Shown here piece after piece: positions 53,516-62,305 of a DNA stretch of 64,000 nucleotides. Both the position numbers and the translations under genes were made by a program. Source of the stretch: Hymenobacter wooponensis (GTDB lineage: Bacteria; Bacteroidota; Bacteroidia; Cytophagales; Hymenobacteraceae); the NCBI RefSeq assembly GCF_004745865.1, contig NZ_SRKZ01000001.1:930001-994000 (forward strand), read 5' to 3'. Each line of letters starts with the position of its first letter. Position 1 is the first letter of the stretch. Under the pieces are notes generated by a model. The model made no database searches and was not told where the DNA came from. It saw only the letters and a program-made list of their open reading frames with translations.

Positions 53516-54886
53516 ATGGAATTAAAAGACCTTTTTCTTACCCCGCTATATCTAGGCCTGTTCTATGGGTTAGCATTTGCGCTACGCAAACGTTTCACTA
53601 ACGCGCTAACAAGAAAATACTTTATTCCAGCCCTTTCGGTTAAATTTTTAGGAGCTATCGGGCTAGGATTAATATATCAATTCTACTACAGCGGTGGAGA
53701 TACATTCAACTATTTTAATCATGTAAAGACTGTTTATGGAGCTTTTACAGATTCACTAACAGTTGGATTAAAACTACTGTTATCACATGGCGAATACGAT
53801 CCAGAAACTAACCGTTACGCGGTTATGATGGAATGGTATCGAGCTCCTACTGAATTTTTTGTAATAAAAGTTGCCTCTTTCTTCGCTCTATTTTGCTTTA
53901 ATACATACACCGTAATTGGCTTGTGCTTTGCATTATTTAGCTTCACAGGAATGTGGGCCATGTACCTCACTTTCATAAGGATATTTCCATTAGCTTATAA
54001 AAAACTTGCCATAGCTGTATTCTTTTTACCATCTGTATTTTTTTGGGGGTCTGGCTTAGGCAAGGATTCCCTGTGTATGGGAGCTTTAGGTTGGGTGTTT
54101 TACGGCTTTTATCATGCGATAATCCGTCCTCGCAACATGGCTACTGCTCTGTCAATGGGAATATTAGGAGCTTACATTATCGCTTCTGTTAAGATATATA
54201 TTCTGCTCTCCTTTCTTCCGCCAGCACTTTTTTGGGTATTCAATGAGTACAACCAGAAAATCAAGTCAAGTGCATTACGCCTTATTCTAAAGCCTCTATT
54301 TATTGGGCTAGGGATAGTGGTAGGAGCGTTGGGTGCTAGCAGTCTTACAGCCGGAGATGAAAAATACGATATTGAAAAAATAGGTGAGAGGAGTAAAATC
54401 AACAACTACTATCTCACGCAACAGGTAGCAAGTGGCTCGGCGTATAACATCGGCGAGTTTGATGGCTCTGCGTCCTCTATTGTAAAAGTGGCGCCTCAGG
54501 CAATAGTAGTATCTCTTTTTCGCCCCTTTCTATTTGAAGCTCGAAATCCTGTGATGCTACTATCGGCGTTAGAGGCTACACTATTTATTTACCTCACTGT
54601 TAGTTTATTTTACAAGACAGGTATTTTAAAAAGCTTTAAATTAATTGGTGGTGAGCCAATATTATCCTTCTGCTTTATTTTTTCAATAATATTCGCCATC
54701 GGAGTGGGCGTAAATAGCGGCAACTTTGGCACATTAGTACGCTACAAAATTCCGCTGATGCCCTTTTACCTGGGCGCACTTTATATTATGCAATTTAAAG
54801 CGAGAGCACCTAAGCGGGTGGTTTCGCGGCGGCCAGTTCAAGTGAATAACGCCAGAAAATTGGGCCGGTTAGCCGTTACCGAGTAG
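53516..54886 (+). CDS. Polytopic membrane protein of unknown family, candidate glycan polymerase or GT-C enzyme
   Basis: A 456-aa protein with ten or more membrane helices. Conserved-looking loop motifs are YYSGGDTFNYFNH (about 57-69, acidic first-loop as in GT-C transferases) and LPSVFFWGSGLGKDSLCMG (about 172-190). Gene order in a glycan cluster suggests a polymerase, flippase or lipid-sugar transferase, but I cannot place it in a family. The gene is very AT-rich (some 60-base lines ~35% GC) compared with most of the window, so it may be imported. Its last 49 bases overlap the convergent GT4 gene. It follows the TPR gene by 10 bp. Confidence 0.65.
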   Translation: MELKDLFLTPLYLGLFYGLAFALRKRFTNALTRKYFIPALSVKFLGAIGLGLIYQFYYSGGDTFNYFNHVKTVYGAFTDSLTVGLKLLLSHGEYDPETNRYAVMMEWYRAPTEFFVIKVASFFALFCFNTYTVIGLCFALFSFTGMWAMYLTFIRIFPLAYKKLAIAVFFLPSVFFWGSGLGKDSLCMGALGWVFYGFYHAIIRPRNMATALSMGILGAYIIASVKIYILLSFLPPALFWVFNEYNQKIKSSALRLILKPLFIGLGIVVGALGASSLTAGDEKYDIEKIGERSKINNYYLTQQVASGSAYNIGEFDGSASSIVKVAPQAIVVSLFRPFLFEARNPVMLLSALEATLFIYLTVSLFYKTGILKSFKLIGGEPILSFCFIFSIIFAIGVGVNSGNFGTLVRYKIPLMPFYLGALYIMQFKARAPKRVVSRRPVQVNNARKLGRLAVTE

Positions 54887-55905
54887 CGCTCCTCAATAGT
54901 TAAACGCGCATTGTGGCCTAGCTCGCTCCGCAAAGCAGGCGTTTGCAGCAGTTTGCGCAAGGCACTTTCCCAATCCGCGGCATCTGAACAGACGTAGCCG
55001 TTGTAGCCATCCTGTACTACTTCAGTATTCATGCCTACTGGTGAAACTAGTGCCGGCTCCCCCAAAGCCATGTACTGAAGCGCTTTAAAGGCACATTTTC
55101 CTTTGGCCCAAATGTCGTCTTCCAGTGGCATCAAGCCCACATGAAAGTGCAGTAGATCCGCAATTTCGGTTTCCTTTTTCCACGGCACATACACCAGCGA
55201 CTTAAGCGGCAGACGCGGCGGCTGATTGGAAATGACCCGAAACTCGAAGTCAAATTCCTGCTCCAGCTTGCTTAGTACGGGCACCACTTGCTCTATATAC
55301 TTTAGCGTGGAGTGGGTGCCCGTCCAGCCAATTACTAAGCGGTCAGGAGTCAACTGATTGCGCACTTTATTGTGCAGATGCACCGTATCAATCGTTGTGG
55401 GGTTTACTACTACCCGGCTGTTGAATTGCCGGGCGTAGGCAGCTAGGTACTCATTGCCACAGCTCACCTTATAAGCCCACCGGCAGATACTTGCCACCTT
55501 ATGATGCCACTTCACTCCAGCTACTATCTTATTTGCGTCTGAGGTATTGGGTAGCCAGATGGCATCGTCAAAGTCGTAGATTACCTTTTTTCGTAACAAC
55601 TTAGCTATTAGCCACTCGAATACAGGCGGGCCAATAGGCGAGGCTTCCCTATGAATAAATACGTAGTCGTATTGAGGTACACTGAATAGCAAGGCAAACC
55701 GGCGCAGAAAGCCCAATACAATACCTGTTGCCTTAGCGAATGCATGGCCTGGCTTATACAGAATATCCCAGGTAGCTAGATCAATAAACGAAGCAAGCAG
55801 CCACGTATGCCCTGCCTCCGTGAGCAGCGGTAAGTATTGCTCAAACCGAAAGCGCTGAGAAGGTGCTTTCCCTGCCGGATACGGCACCACAAAAAGTATT
55901 TTCAT
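54838..55905 (-). CDS. Glycosyltransferase family 4-like protein
   Basis: A 355-aa cytoplasmic glycosyltransferase of GT-B type. It starts MKILFVVPYPAGKAPSQRFRFEQYL, with the acceptor-side Rossmann domain containing VIYDFDDAIWLPNT, and the donor domain having VIGWTGTHSTLKYIEQVVPVL and the KGKCAFKALQYMALGEPALVSPVG segment. The conserved EX7E is changed to an Ala/Leu-rich form. It adds a sugar in the surface-glycan pathway; donor and acceptor are unknown. Its 3' end overlaps the preceding gene tail to tail. A -7 promoter is at 55964-55971. Confidence 0.82.
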   Translation of the reverse strand: MKILFVVPYPAGKAPSQRFRFEQYLPLLTEAGHTWLLASFIDLATWDILYKPGHAFAKATGIVLGFLRRFALLFSVPQYDYVFIHREASPIGPPVFEWLIAKLLRKKVIYDFDDAIWLPNTSDANKIVAGVKWHHKVASICRWAYKVSCGNEYLAAYARQFNSRVVVNPTTIDTVHLHNKVRNQLTPDRLVIGWTGTHSTLKYIEQVVPVLSKLEQEFDFEFRVISNQPPRLPLKSLVYVPWKKETEIADLLHFHVGLMPLEDDIWAKGKCAFKALQYMALGEPALVSPVGMNTEVVQDGYNGYVCSDAADWESALRKLLQTPALRSELGHNARLTIEERYSVTANRPNFLALFT

Positions 55906-55963
55906 ATTTCTTTAGAAGCAAAAGATACTGGCCTAGCCTACTGGCAAGTCCGAGCGTAGCAGA

Positions 55964-55971
55964 CAAAGGTA
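55964..55971 (-). promoter_or_regulatory. -7 element (TACCTTTG) of the GT4-like gene
   Basis: On the minus strand it matches TAnnTTTG exactly, 58 nt above the start at 55905. It is divergent with the plus-strand element at 56020. Confidence 0.55.
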
Positions 55972-56019
55972 CAAGATGCCTTACGTGTTATAGATGCTAG
56001 GCCCGCATTCGCGCGTTAG

Positions 56020-56027
56020 TATCTTTG
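56020..56027 (+). promoter_or_regulatory. -7 element (TATCTTTG) of the GT2/aminotransferase unit
   Basis: It matches TAnnTTTG and lies 48 nt before ATG 56076. This position rules out a start at 56025, which overlaps the promoter. Confidence 0.6.
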
Positions 56028-56075
56028 ATACACATCTGGGAGCTTCCGTGCCACCGATGCCTGAGCCTTTATTGC

Positions 56076-57005
56076 ATGCTGTCTCCTACCCCCTACCTTT
56101 CCATTGTCAGCCCGGTGTATCACGCCGAGCACACGCTGCTCGAGCTGGTTCACCGCCTAGAGGCCGCTTTGGCAGGTGCAGGGCTGTCATATGAAATTAT
56201 TCTGGTAGATGATGGTAGTCCTACGCCCGACTGGCCAATCATTCAGCAGCTTGCTACCCGCAGCGCGCAGGTAATAGGTCTCCGGCTCTCCCGAAATTTT
56301 GGGCAACACCACGCCATCACGGCGGGCCTGGCAGCGGCCCGGGGGGAGTGGATAGTTGTAATGGACTGCGACCTACAGGACCAGCCCGAAGAAATTGGGC
56401 GTCTGTTGAAAAAAGCGCAGGAAGGGTATGAAGCCGTATTAGCTAGGCGTGGTCAGCGTACCGATACATTCCTAACAATCTGGCTAGCGCGAGCTTTCTA
56501 CCGTGTCCTCGGTTACCTCACAGGTCAGGATCAGGACCCGGAGGTAGGCAACTTCGGCATTTATCATCGGCGGCTCATTGATACCGTTTTGCAACTCCAG
56601 GAAAGCACGCGGTATTTCCCTACTATGGTACGCTGGGCTGGCTTTCGACAAACTTCCCTCTCCGTACCGCATGGCGTAAACGGTAGGCCACCTTCTTATA
56701 CCCTATCACGTCGGTTTCAACTGGGCTTAGATATATTATTATCTAATTCTGACAAACCTCTCCGCTTGACTGTATTCTTAGGTCTGCTACTGGCTTGTGG
56801 TGCGTTTATCTTGGGCTTAGTTATGCTAATTCGTGCTTTCCTAGGTCGAATTGACGTGTTAGGCTACGCAAGTCTGATTGTCTCGATCAGCTTCTTCTCA
56901 GGTATCATTATAACGGTACTTGGCATCGTGGGTCTTTACGTCGGTAAAACGTTCGAGGGAGTTCGTAACCGCCCCTTGTATGTAATTGCCGAAACTACGT
57001 CGTAG
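56076..57005 (+). CDS. GT2 glycosyltransferase of the DPM1/GtrB type
   Basis: A 309-aa membrane-associated glycosyltransferase that loads a sugar onto a polyprenyl phosphate. I chose ATG 56076 (MLSPTPYLSIVSPVYH). The GT2 core has EIILVDDGSPTPDWP (DDGS, about 48) and the metal-binding DCDLQDQPEE (about 107-116). RLSRNFGQHHAITAGL between them is typical of DPM1-like enzymes. Two C-terminal helices (about 225-300) anchor it. It ends two bases before the aminotransferase gene and shares its transcript. Confidence 0.88.
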   Translation: MLSPTPYLSIVSPVYHAEHTLLELVHRLEAALAGAGLSYEIILVDDGSPTPDWPIIQQLATRSAQVIGLRLSRNFGQHHAITAGLAAARGEWIVVMDCDLQDQPEEIGRLLKKAQEGYEAVLARRGQRTDTFLTIWLARAFYRVLGYLTGQDQDPEVGNFGIYHRRLIDTVLQLQESTRYFPTMVRWAGFRQTSLSVPHGVNGRPPSYTLSRRFQLGLDILLSNSDKPLRLTVFLGLLLACGAFILGLVMLIRAFLGRIDVLGYASLIVSISFFSGIIITVLGIVGLYVGKTFEGVRNRPLYVIAETTS

Positions 57006-57006
57006 T

Positions 57007-58155
57007 ATGCCTTCTACTTCGCTCGATTATATTCCGTTTAACAAGCCTTACCTAGTTGGAAATGAGCTGCGCTACATTGCGGAAGCAGCCGCTTTAGGAA
57101 AGCTATCGGGCAACGGCATCTTTACACAACGCTGCCAAGACTTTTTCCAACGGGAATACGGATTCACACGGGCGCTGCTGACCAATAGTGGCACGGCAGC
57201 ACTGGAGATGGCGGCGCTGCTACTAGACCTACAGCCCGGCGACGAGGTTATCCTACCATCCTTCACATTCACTTCTACCGCCAATGCGTTTCTGTTGCGC
57301 GGCGCCACCTTACGGTTTGCCGATAGCAGCCCTGACCACCCCAACATTGCTCCCGCAGAAATTGCCCGGCTGATTACCCCCAAGACACGCGCCGTAGTAG
57401 TAGTACACTACGCCGGAGTAGCCTGCGACATTGCCGCTATTCTCCCCTTAATTGAGCAACACAACCTCGTGTTGATTGAGGATGCCGCCCAAGCTATTGA
57501 ATCATATCACCTAACCCGGAGACTGGGTTCCATAGGCCACTTGGCGGCCTTTTCCTTTCACGAAACCAAAAACATCAGTGCCGGCGAGGGTGGCCTACTA
57601 GCCATCAACGATTCTCAATTTGCCGACCGGGCCGAAATTATTTGGGAGAAAGGCACTAACCGCGCCGCCTTCTTCCGGGGCGAAACGGCCAAGTACCAAT
57701 GGGTTGATATTGGCTCATCTTTTCTGCCGTCTGAAATGACAGCTGCCTTCCTGTGGGCCCAGTTGGAGCAGCGCCAGCGCATCCTGCAGCGGCGCCTACA
57801 GCAATGGACAACCTACGAGCAGGCTTTTGCTCCCCTGGCTGGTATAGGCCTACAGCTCCCATTTATTCCGGCCTACGCCAGCGCCCACAATGGCCACATT
57901 TTTTACCTGATTTGCCGCTCCGTAGAAGAGCGACAGCAGCTAATTCAACACTTGGCTGATCAAAACATTCTTGCCGTTTTTCACTACCAACCGCTTCATA
58001 GCAGTCCATATTTTCATCCCAGATACGCGGGACCAGCTCTAGGCCAGGCGGAGAACTACGCCCAACGACTAGTGCGCCTGCCCTTATACTTTGAGCTAAG
58101 TGAACAGCAGCAGACCCGTATCATCAACTGCGTGCTGAACTTTTACACTACCTAA
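57007..58155 (+). CDS. rffA: dTDP-4-amino-4,6-dideoxygalactose transaminase (RffA/WecE family)
   Basis: A PLP enzyme of the DegT/DnrJ/EryC1 family that aminates a dTDP-4-keto-6-deoxy sugar, giving the 4-amino sugar of surface glycans. The 382-aa protein has IPFNKPYLVGNEL at the N-terminus, SGNGIFTQRCQDFF, TNSGTAALE and the PLP-lysine segment FSFHETKNISAGEGG (Lys about 183). The start is ATG 57007, two bases after the stop of the GT2 gene. Specificity for the 4-amino-4,6-dideoxygalactose product is by similarity. The gene ends 21 bp from a convergent GT gene. Confidence 0.88.
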   Translation: MPSTSLDYIPFNKPYLVGNELRYIAEAAALGKLSGNGIFTQRCQDFFQREYGFTRALLTNSGTAALEMAALLLDLQPGDEVILPSFTFTSTANAFLLRGATLRFADSSPDHPNIAPAEIARLITPKTRAVVVVHYAGVACDIAAILPLIEQHNLVLIEDAAQAIESYHLTRRLGSIGHLAAFSFHETKNISAGEGGLLAINDSQFADRAEIIWEKGTNRAAFFRGETAKYQWVDIGSSFLPSEMTAAFLWAQLEQRQRILQRRLQQWTTYEQAFAPLAGIGLQLPFIPAYASAHNGHIFYLICRSVEERQQLIQHLADQNILAVFHYQPLHSSPYFHPRYAGPALGQAENYAQRLVRLPLYFELSEQQQTRIINCVLNFYTT

Positions 58156-58176
58156 TAATTCAAGCGGGCTACACGC

Positions 58177-59412
58177 CTACTGGCCTAGCAGGCGCCTATA
58201 CTCGCCCCGATACCGCCCAATAGCCGTTTCCAAGTCGTAATACTCCTGCGCTTTCTGCCGCAGACGCGCACCGTCTTTTTTGAGCAGTTCCGGAATGCTG
58301 CGGGCCGCCGCTTCGTAGCCGGCCGCATTCAGTTCAGACACCACAGTACCGCCATCCGTCTGCCTGATAATATCGGCTACGTCACCCACCCCGTCGTTGC
58401 AAATGACAGGTAAGCCCATAGCTAGAATTTCCCCAAGCTTGGTGGGTGAGCTGGCTTTTTTAGAATAGCTCTGCTTGATAAAAAACAAGTTTAGATCAGA
58501 GGCAGCCACCAGTTCTGGCACTTCTTTACGTGTGGCGGGCCTCACAATAAAGTCAGTTTCGGCCAGGCCAGTCACCTTACGCGCTGCTGCCAGTACCATT
58601 TCCTTCGGCTCTTGCGTGATGAACAGCATTTTTGCGCCTGAGTACTGCTGCTTAATCACGGCAAACTGAGCTAGCATCTCATCAAGCAGATACCACGCTC
58701 CAATTGACCCCAAGTAGCTAATCACCAACTCCTCCGCGCCATAACCTAGCTTCTGACGTGCTATCTGCCGGTCTTGAACCGTCAGCAAGGGGAATACTGA
58801 AAAATCGGCGCTACAAGGAATAACGGTGATAGGCGTGCCAGGATAGGAAGCCCAAGTCTGCATTTCCCCCTTGCCGTTTTCCGTCAGGCTAATGATGCCA
58901 TCGGCAGCAGCAATAAACTCCGCCTCTTTACGCTTATACGTGCGGTAAGCGCGGCGATAAATGGGGCTTTGCAAATTCCACATGCCCCCTTCTACCCTCT
59001 CATCCACCCAGAACCCGCGCATGTCAAACAGAAATTTGACTCCAAACTTCTGCTTCAATAAAAGTCCAACCTCTGCACTGACGTAGCTGCGGCAATGGCT
59101 CATATCAAACTGCACCTCCTTATGCAGAGCCAGCGCCTTTTGCCGCAGCTGATACCGGTCGTAGAACTTAGCAAGTACGGGCGGCTTCCGCGTAAAAAAG
59201 ATGTACTCCCAGCGAATTCCCGCCCGCTCAGTTATCTCCCGAATAGTTTTTTCGTGCTGAGCAAACCGCTCTTTCTTCTCGGTAGACAGTAACGTAACTT
59301 GATAGCCAGCCTGCGACAAGCCCACCAGGTACGGCAGTACCTGCGACTGGCCTAGCGGGTCTGTCATGCCGTCGTAAGAAATAAATAGAACGCGGGGCGC
59401 AGTTGAACTCAT
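58177..59412 (-). CDS. Glycosyltransferase family 4-like protein
   Basis: A 411-aa GT-B glycosyltransferase. Start MSSTAPRVLFISYDGMTDPLGQSQVLPYL includes the acceptor-site Gly loop (MTDPLGQSQ). The donor domain has ISYLGSIGAWYLLDEML and KKASSPTKLGEILAMGLPVI, where the conserved EXn motif is KLGEILAMG. It is the last gene of a minus-strand unit with asnB and three other transferases, 22 bp below asnB. It adds a sugar to the glycan made by this cluster; the specificity is unknown. Confidence 0.84.
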   Translation of the reverse strand: MSSTAPRVLFISYDGMTDPLGQSQVLPYLVGLSQAGYQVTLLSTEKKERFAQHEKTIREITERAGIRWEYIFFTRKPPVLAKFYDRYQLRQKALALHKEVQFDMSHCRSYVSAEVGLLLKQKFGVKFLFDMRGFWVDERVEGGMWNLQSPIYRRAYRTYKRKEAEFIAAADGIISLTENGKGEMQTWASYPGTPITVIPCSADFSVFPLLTVQDRQIARQKLGYGAEELVISYLGSIGAWYLLDEMLAQFAVIKQQYSGAKMLFITQEPKEMVLAAARKVTGLAETDFIVRPATRKEVPELVAASDLNLFFIKQSYSKKASSPTKLGEILAMGLPVICNDGVGDVADIIRQTDGGTVVSELNAAGYEAAARSIPELLKKDGARLRQKAQEYYDLETAIGRYRGEYRRLLGQ

Positions 59413-59434
59413 GGTACTGTGTAAAGAGAGAATA

Positions 59435-61291
59435 TTAAGCAGTCAACTGATGCGTGGCAGCCCACTGGTGCAGTACAATCAGCAGCCACACACGGTTGTA
59501 GAGGTGGTCTTCGCCACCTTCAAAGCGTTGCACTAGCTCCCGCACTATTTCTGGCCGCACAAAGCCTACGCGCTCCAATACCGTCGGATTTAAGTATTCC
59601 TCAATAAGGTAGTGTAAGTCCTTTTTCAGCCAAGTTCCCAGCGGAATAGAGAAGCCCCACTTCGGCCGATCGAAGATGTGCGCAGGTACGTAATCATACA
59701 ACACCTGCTTGAGCAGATACTTACTGACCCCGTTCTTCACTTTCAGGGCCGGGTCCAGGTTGAGGGCAAACTCCGCGATACGATAGTCGAGCAACGGCCC
59801 TCTCGTTTCCAGCGAATAACGCATTGATGCCCGGTCCACCTTCACCAATAAATCGTCCTGCAGGTAATACTGCATATCGAAGATGGCCTGCTGCTCAGCG
59901 GGTGTTAAGGTACGCGGGCTAGGCCACTGCTCGGGAAGGGCAGGTAGATCGCTCATGCCGGGCCGCAACAGTTTCTCAACTTCTTTTTCTGAGAACAGGT
60001 ACTGCTCTTGTGAGAATATGTGGCTGCGAAGCCGCTCCTGGGCCGGATAGTTCAGCAGATCAGCCACCCGCTTATAGCGGTTGTTCATCTGCTGCATCAC
60101 AAGCCGAGCCGGATGGCGCAACAGGTTCACGCTACCCTTAGCCAACCTGTTGGCCCAGGTATACATGCCGTACCCGTGAAACAGCTCGTCCCCTCCGTCC
60201 CCCGACAGTGCCATGGTTACGTGTTGCCGGGCCAGCTTCGATACCATCAGCGTCGGCACCGCCGAAGAGTCGGCGTACGGCTCATCATAGATAGTGGCCA
60301 GCTCCGCCATGCTGTCGCGGGCCTCTCGCTCCGTTACCGTGAAGCTAAGGTGATCAGTGCCGAGATGCTTGGCAACTGCCGCTGCGTAGCTCGACTCATT
60401 GTGCTTAGCAGAGTCAAAGCCAATCGAGAAAGTTTTTACCGGTGTGGCCGACACATCCTGCGCCATGGCTGTCACCAGGCTAGAGTCAATGCCGCCACTA
60501 AGAAAGGTGCCGAAAGGCACGTCGGCAATCATACGGTACTGCACGGAGCTATGCACGAGGTCATGCAACTGCTTTTTAGCCTCTTGCTCATCCCGCAGCA
60601 CTTCAGCGCCAATCTTCTCTTCTAGCTTCCAGTAGCGTTCTTCGTTGAACTGGCTCCCATTCACCCGAATGTGAGCCCCAGAATCCATCTTCTTAATTTC
60701 ATTGTAGATGGAACGGGGCCGCGGAATGTAACCGAGGTATAGAAATTGATTTACAGCGGCCTTATCTACAGTTAGTCGTTGCCGGATAGACGCCAGATTT
60801 ACCAGGGATTTCAATTCCGACGCAAATGCGAAGGTATTAGCTTCCAAATAATAGTAGATGGGCTTTTTGCCCAGTCGGTCCCGAAAGACATCCAGCTGCT
60901 TTGTCTGCTTATCATAGATAGCAATAGCAAACATGCCGTTGAGTTCCTGCACAAAATCAGGCCCCAGCTTTACAAAGGCCTCCAGAATCACCTCTGTATC
61001 GGAAGTTGTGCGCATGTGCAAGCCTAGCCGGTCACGTATTTCTTGGAAATTGTAGACTTCTCCATTGAAAATAGTAACATAACGCTCGTTGTGCGAAAAC
61101 ATCGGCTGATTGGCCGCCGAGGATAAGTCCAGGATGCTTAGGCGCCGGTGGCCTAGGCCTATCTGCCCATCAAAATAAAAGCCATCCGCATCAGGCCCCC
61201 GATGTGCCAGACACGTGGTCATATTCCGCAGCATCTCTTCCGTGAAAGATGAGGCCGACGTACGATTCAAAAAACCAGCAATACCGCACAT
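59435..61291 (-). CDS. asnB: Glutamine-hydrolysing asparagine synthase-like amidotransferase
   Basis: A 618-aa AsnB-family enzyme. The N-terminal glutaminase uses Cys2 (MCGIAGFLNR), which fixes the start at 61291 because the Cys must become residue 2 after Met removal. HRGPDADG and FNGEVYNFQEIRDRLG follow. The ATP-pyrophosphatase half has FLSGGIDSSLVTAMAQ and ALSGDGGDELFHGYGMY. In glycan clusters such proteins often add an amino group to a sugar acid rather than make asparagine; I infer that here from context. A weak terminator separates it from the GT2 gene. Confidence 0.9.
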   Translation of the reverse strand: MCGIAGFLNRTSASSFTEEMLRNMTTCLAHRGPDADGFYFDGQIGLGHRRLSILDLSSAANQPMFSHNERYVTIFNGEVYNFQEIRDRLGLHMRTTSDTEVILEAFVKLGPDFVQELNGMFAIAIYDKQTKQLDVFRDRLGKKPIYYYLEANTFAFASELKSLVNLASIRQRLTVDKAAVNQFLYLGYIPRPRSIYNEIKKMDSGAHIRVNGSQFNEERYWKLEEKIGAEVLRDEQEAKKQLHDLVHSSVQYRMIADVPFGTFLSGGIDSSLVTAMAQDVSATPVKTFSIGFDSAKHNESSYAAAVAKHLGTDHLSFTVTEREARDSMAELATIYDEPYADSSAVPTLMVSKLARQHVTMALSGDGGDELFHGYGMYTWANRLAKGSVNLLRHPARLVMQQMNNRYKRVADLLNYPAQERLRSHIFSQEQYLFSEKEVEKLLRPGMSDLPALPEQWPSPRTLTPAEQQAIFDMQYYLQDDLLVKVDRASMRYSLETRGPLLDYRIAEFALNLDPALKVKNGVSKYLLKQVLYDYVPAHIFDRPKWGFSIPLGTWLKKDLHYLIEEYLNPTVLERVGFVRPEIVRELVQRFEGGEDHLYNRVWLLIVLHQWAATHQLTA

Positions 61292-61321
61292 GGGAGAAAA
61301 AAAGGTATAGACAAGAAAAGA

Positions 61322-61337
61322 GCCGCTAGTAAGCGGC
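61322..61337 (-). terminator. Weak hairpin between GT2 gene and asnB
   Basis: On the minus strand GCCGCT / AGCGGC (6 bp, 4-nt loop) is followed by TCTTTTCTTG. It may partly end or attenuate the transcript before asnB. A TACCTTTT about 12 nt before ATG 61291 could restart transcription. Confidence 0.45.
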
Positions 61338-61363
61338 CCGGTTAACATGCGAAGAACGAGCAA

Positions 61364-62275
61364 TTAAGAGCGTTTGGCAACCTTCTTCAGGAGGTTTACT
61401 CCCCCAACACCGATCAGACAGCGGGCCACTAATATGGTCGCCTGCCGAGCAGATAATGCTGGCAACGCTTTCCACGCGTATTGCAGCGCCTCTGCCCGGG
61501 CATCAGCAGCATACGCATGAATAGCACAAAGGTAGTAAATGTGCCCTAGCAGTTGCTGCCGCTGCTCCACCGTCAGGTGCAAATGTTGATCAAACCAAGG
61601 TGGCAACTTCAGCCAGCGGTTTGTCATCGTACGATAGTCAGCCCGCATCGACCGACTATCATGGTCATTCATGATAATTGTTACCGCGTCAACTAAGTAT
61701 AATTGATCATGCTCCATATTCTGCAGCATAAACATCCAGTCTTCTATTGAAGCGTAGGTTCTATCTTCTTCAAAGAGAATCAACCCTGGATTTTCTCGGC
61801 GAACAGCAAAATTGCAGGCCACAGGGTTGCCATGCAGAAATAGGTCGAGCCCATAATAGCTAGCGGGCCGAGTAGCAAGGTCACTATCAATCAGGTGCCC
61901 ATTCCGCTCTAGTTGAAACTTACAAGCAATGAAGTTGGGCTGATCTTGCTCATAGATTGCCTGATACAGTACAGCTAAATGATTTGGGTGCCATCGGTCA
62001 TCTGAGTCAAGAAACAAAACATACTTACCACGAGCATGTGCTAGACCATAGTTACGAGCTGCCCCCCGTTCGGCATTCTTTTTTGGCAGATATTGCAAAC
62101 GCCTATCCGCCAGCAAAGGCTCAACTACCTCCGCTGTGGTATCTGTACTTCCGTCGTCCACCAATAAAACCTCAAAGTCATTAAACTCTTGTCTAAAAAC
62201 AGACTTAATTGTGTCAGTCACGAAATCTGCTCGATTGTAAGACGGAATGACAACAGAAAAATAAGGAGACACCAT
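61364..62275 (-). CDS. GT2-family glycosyltransferase
   Basis: A 303-aa GT-A glycosyltransferase. I chose ATG 62275 (MVSPYFSVVIPSYNRADFV), the usual GT2 opening. It has FEVLLVDDGSTDTT (about 36-49) and the metal-site LFLDSDDRWHPNH (DSD, about 89). Its last ~90 residues are a helical tail, without membrane segments. Codon use is more AT-rich than the housekeeping genes. It lies between the GT8 gene (30 bp) and asnB in one minus-strand unit. The sugar is unknown. Confidence 0.88.
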   Translation of the reverse strand: MVSPYFSVVIPSYNRADFVTDTIKSVFRQEFNDFEVLLVDDGSTDTTAEVVEPLLADRRLQYLPKKNAERGAARNYGLAHARGKYVLFLDSDDRWHPNHLAVLYQAIYEQDQPNFIACKFQLERNGHLIDSDLATRPASYYGLDLFLHGNPVACNFAVRRENPGLILFEEDRTYASIEDWMFMLQNMEHDQLYLVDAVTIIMNDHDSRSMRADYRTMTNRWLKLPPWFDQHLHLTVEQRQQLLGHIYYLCAIHAYAADARAEALQYAWKALPALSARQATILVARCLIGVGGVNLLKKVAKRS

Positions 62276-62305
62276 TCTTGAGAAAGCTAGCAAGAGAAAA
62301 TCACC

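Noticed and set aside
60020..60625. 201-codon plus-strand open frame
   Set aside because: It lies within asnB on the opposite strand and does not resemble any protein.
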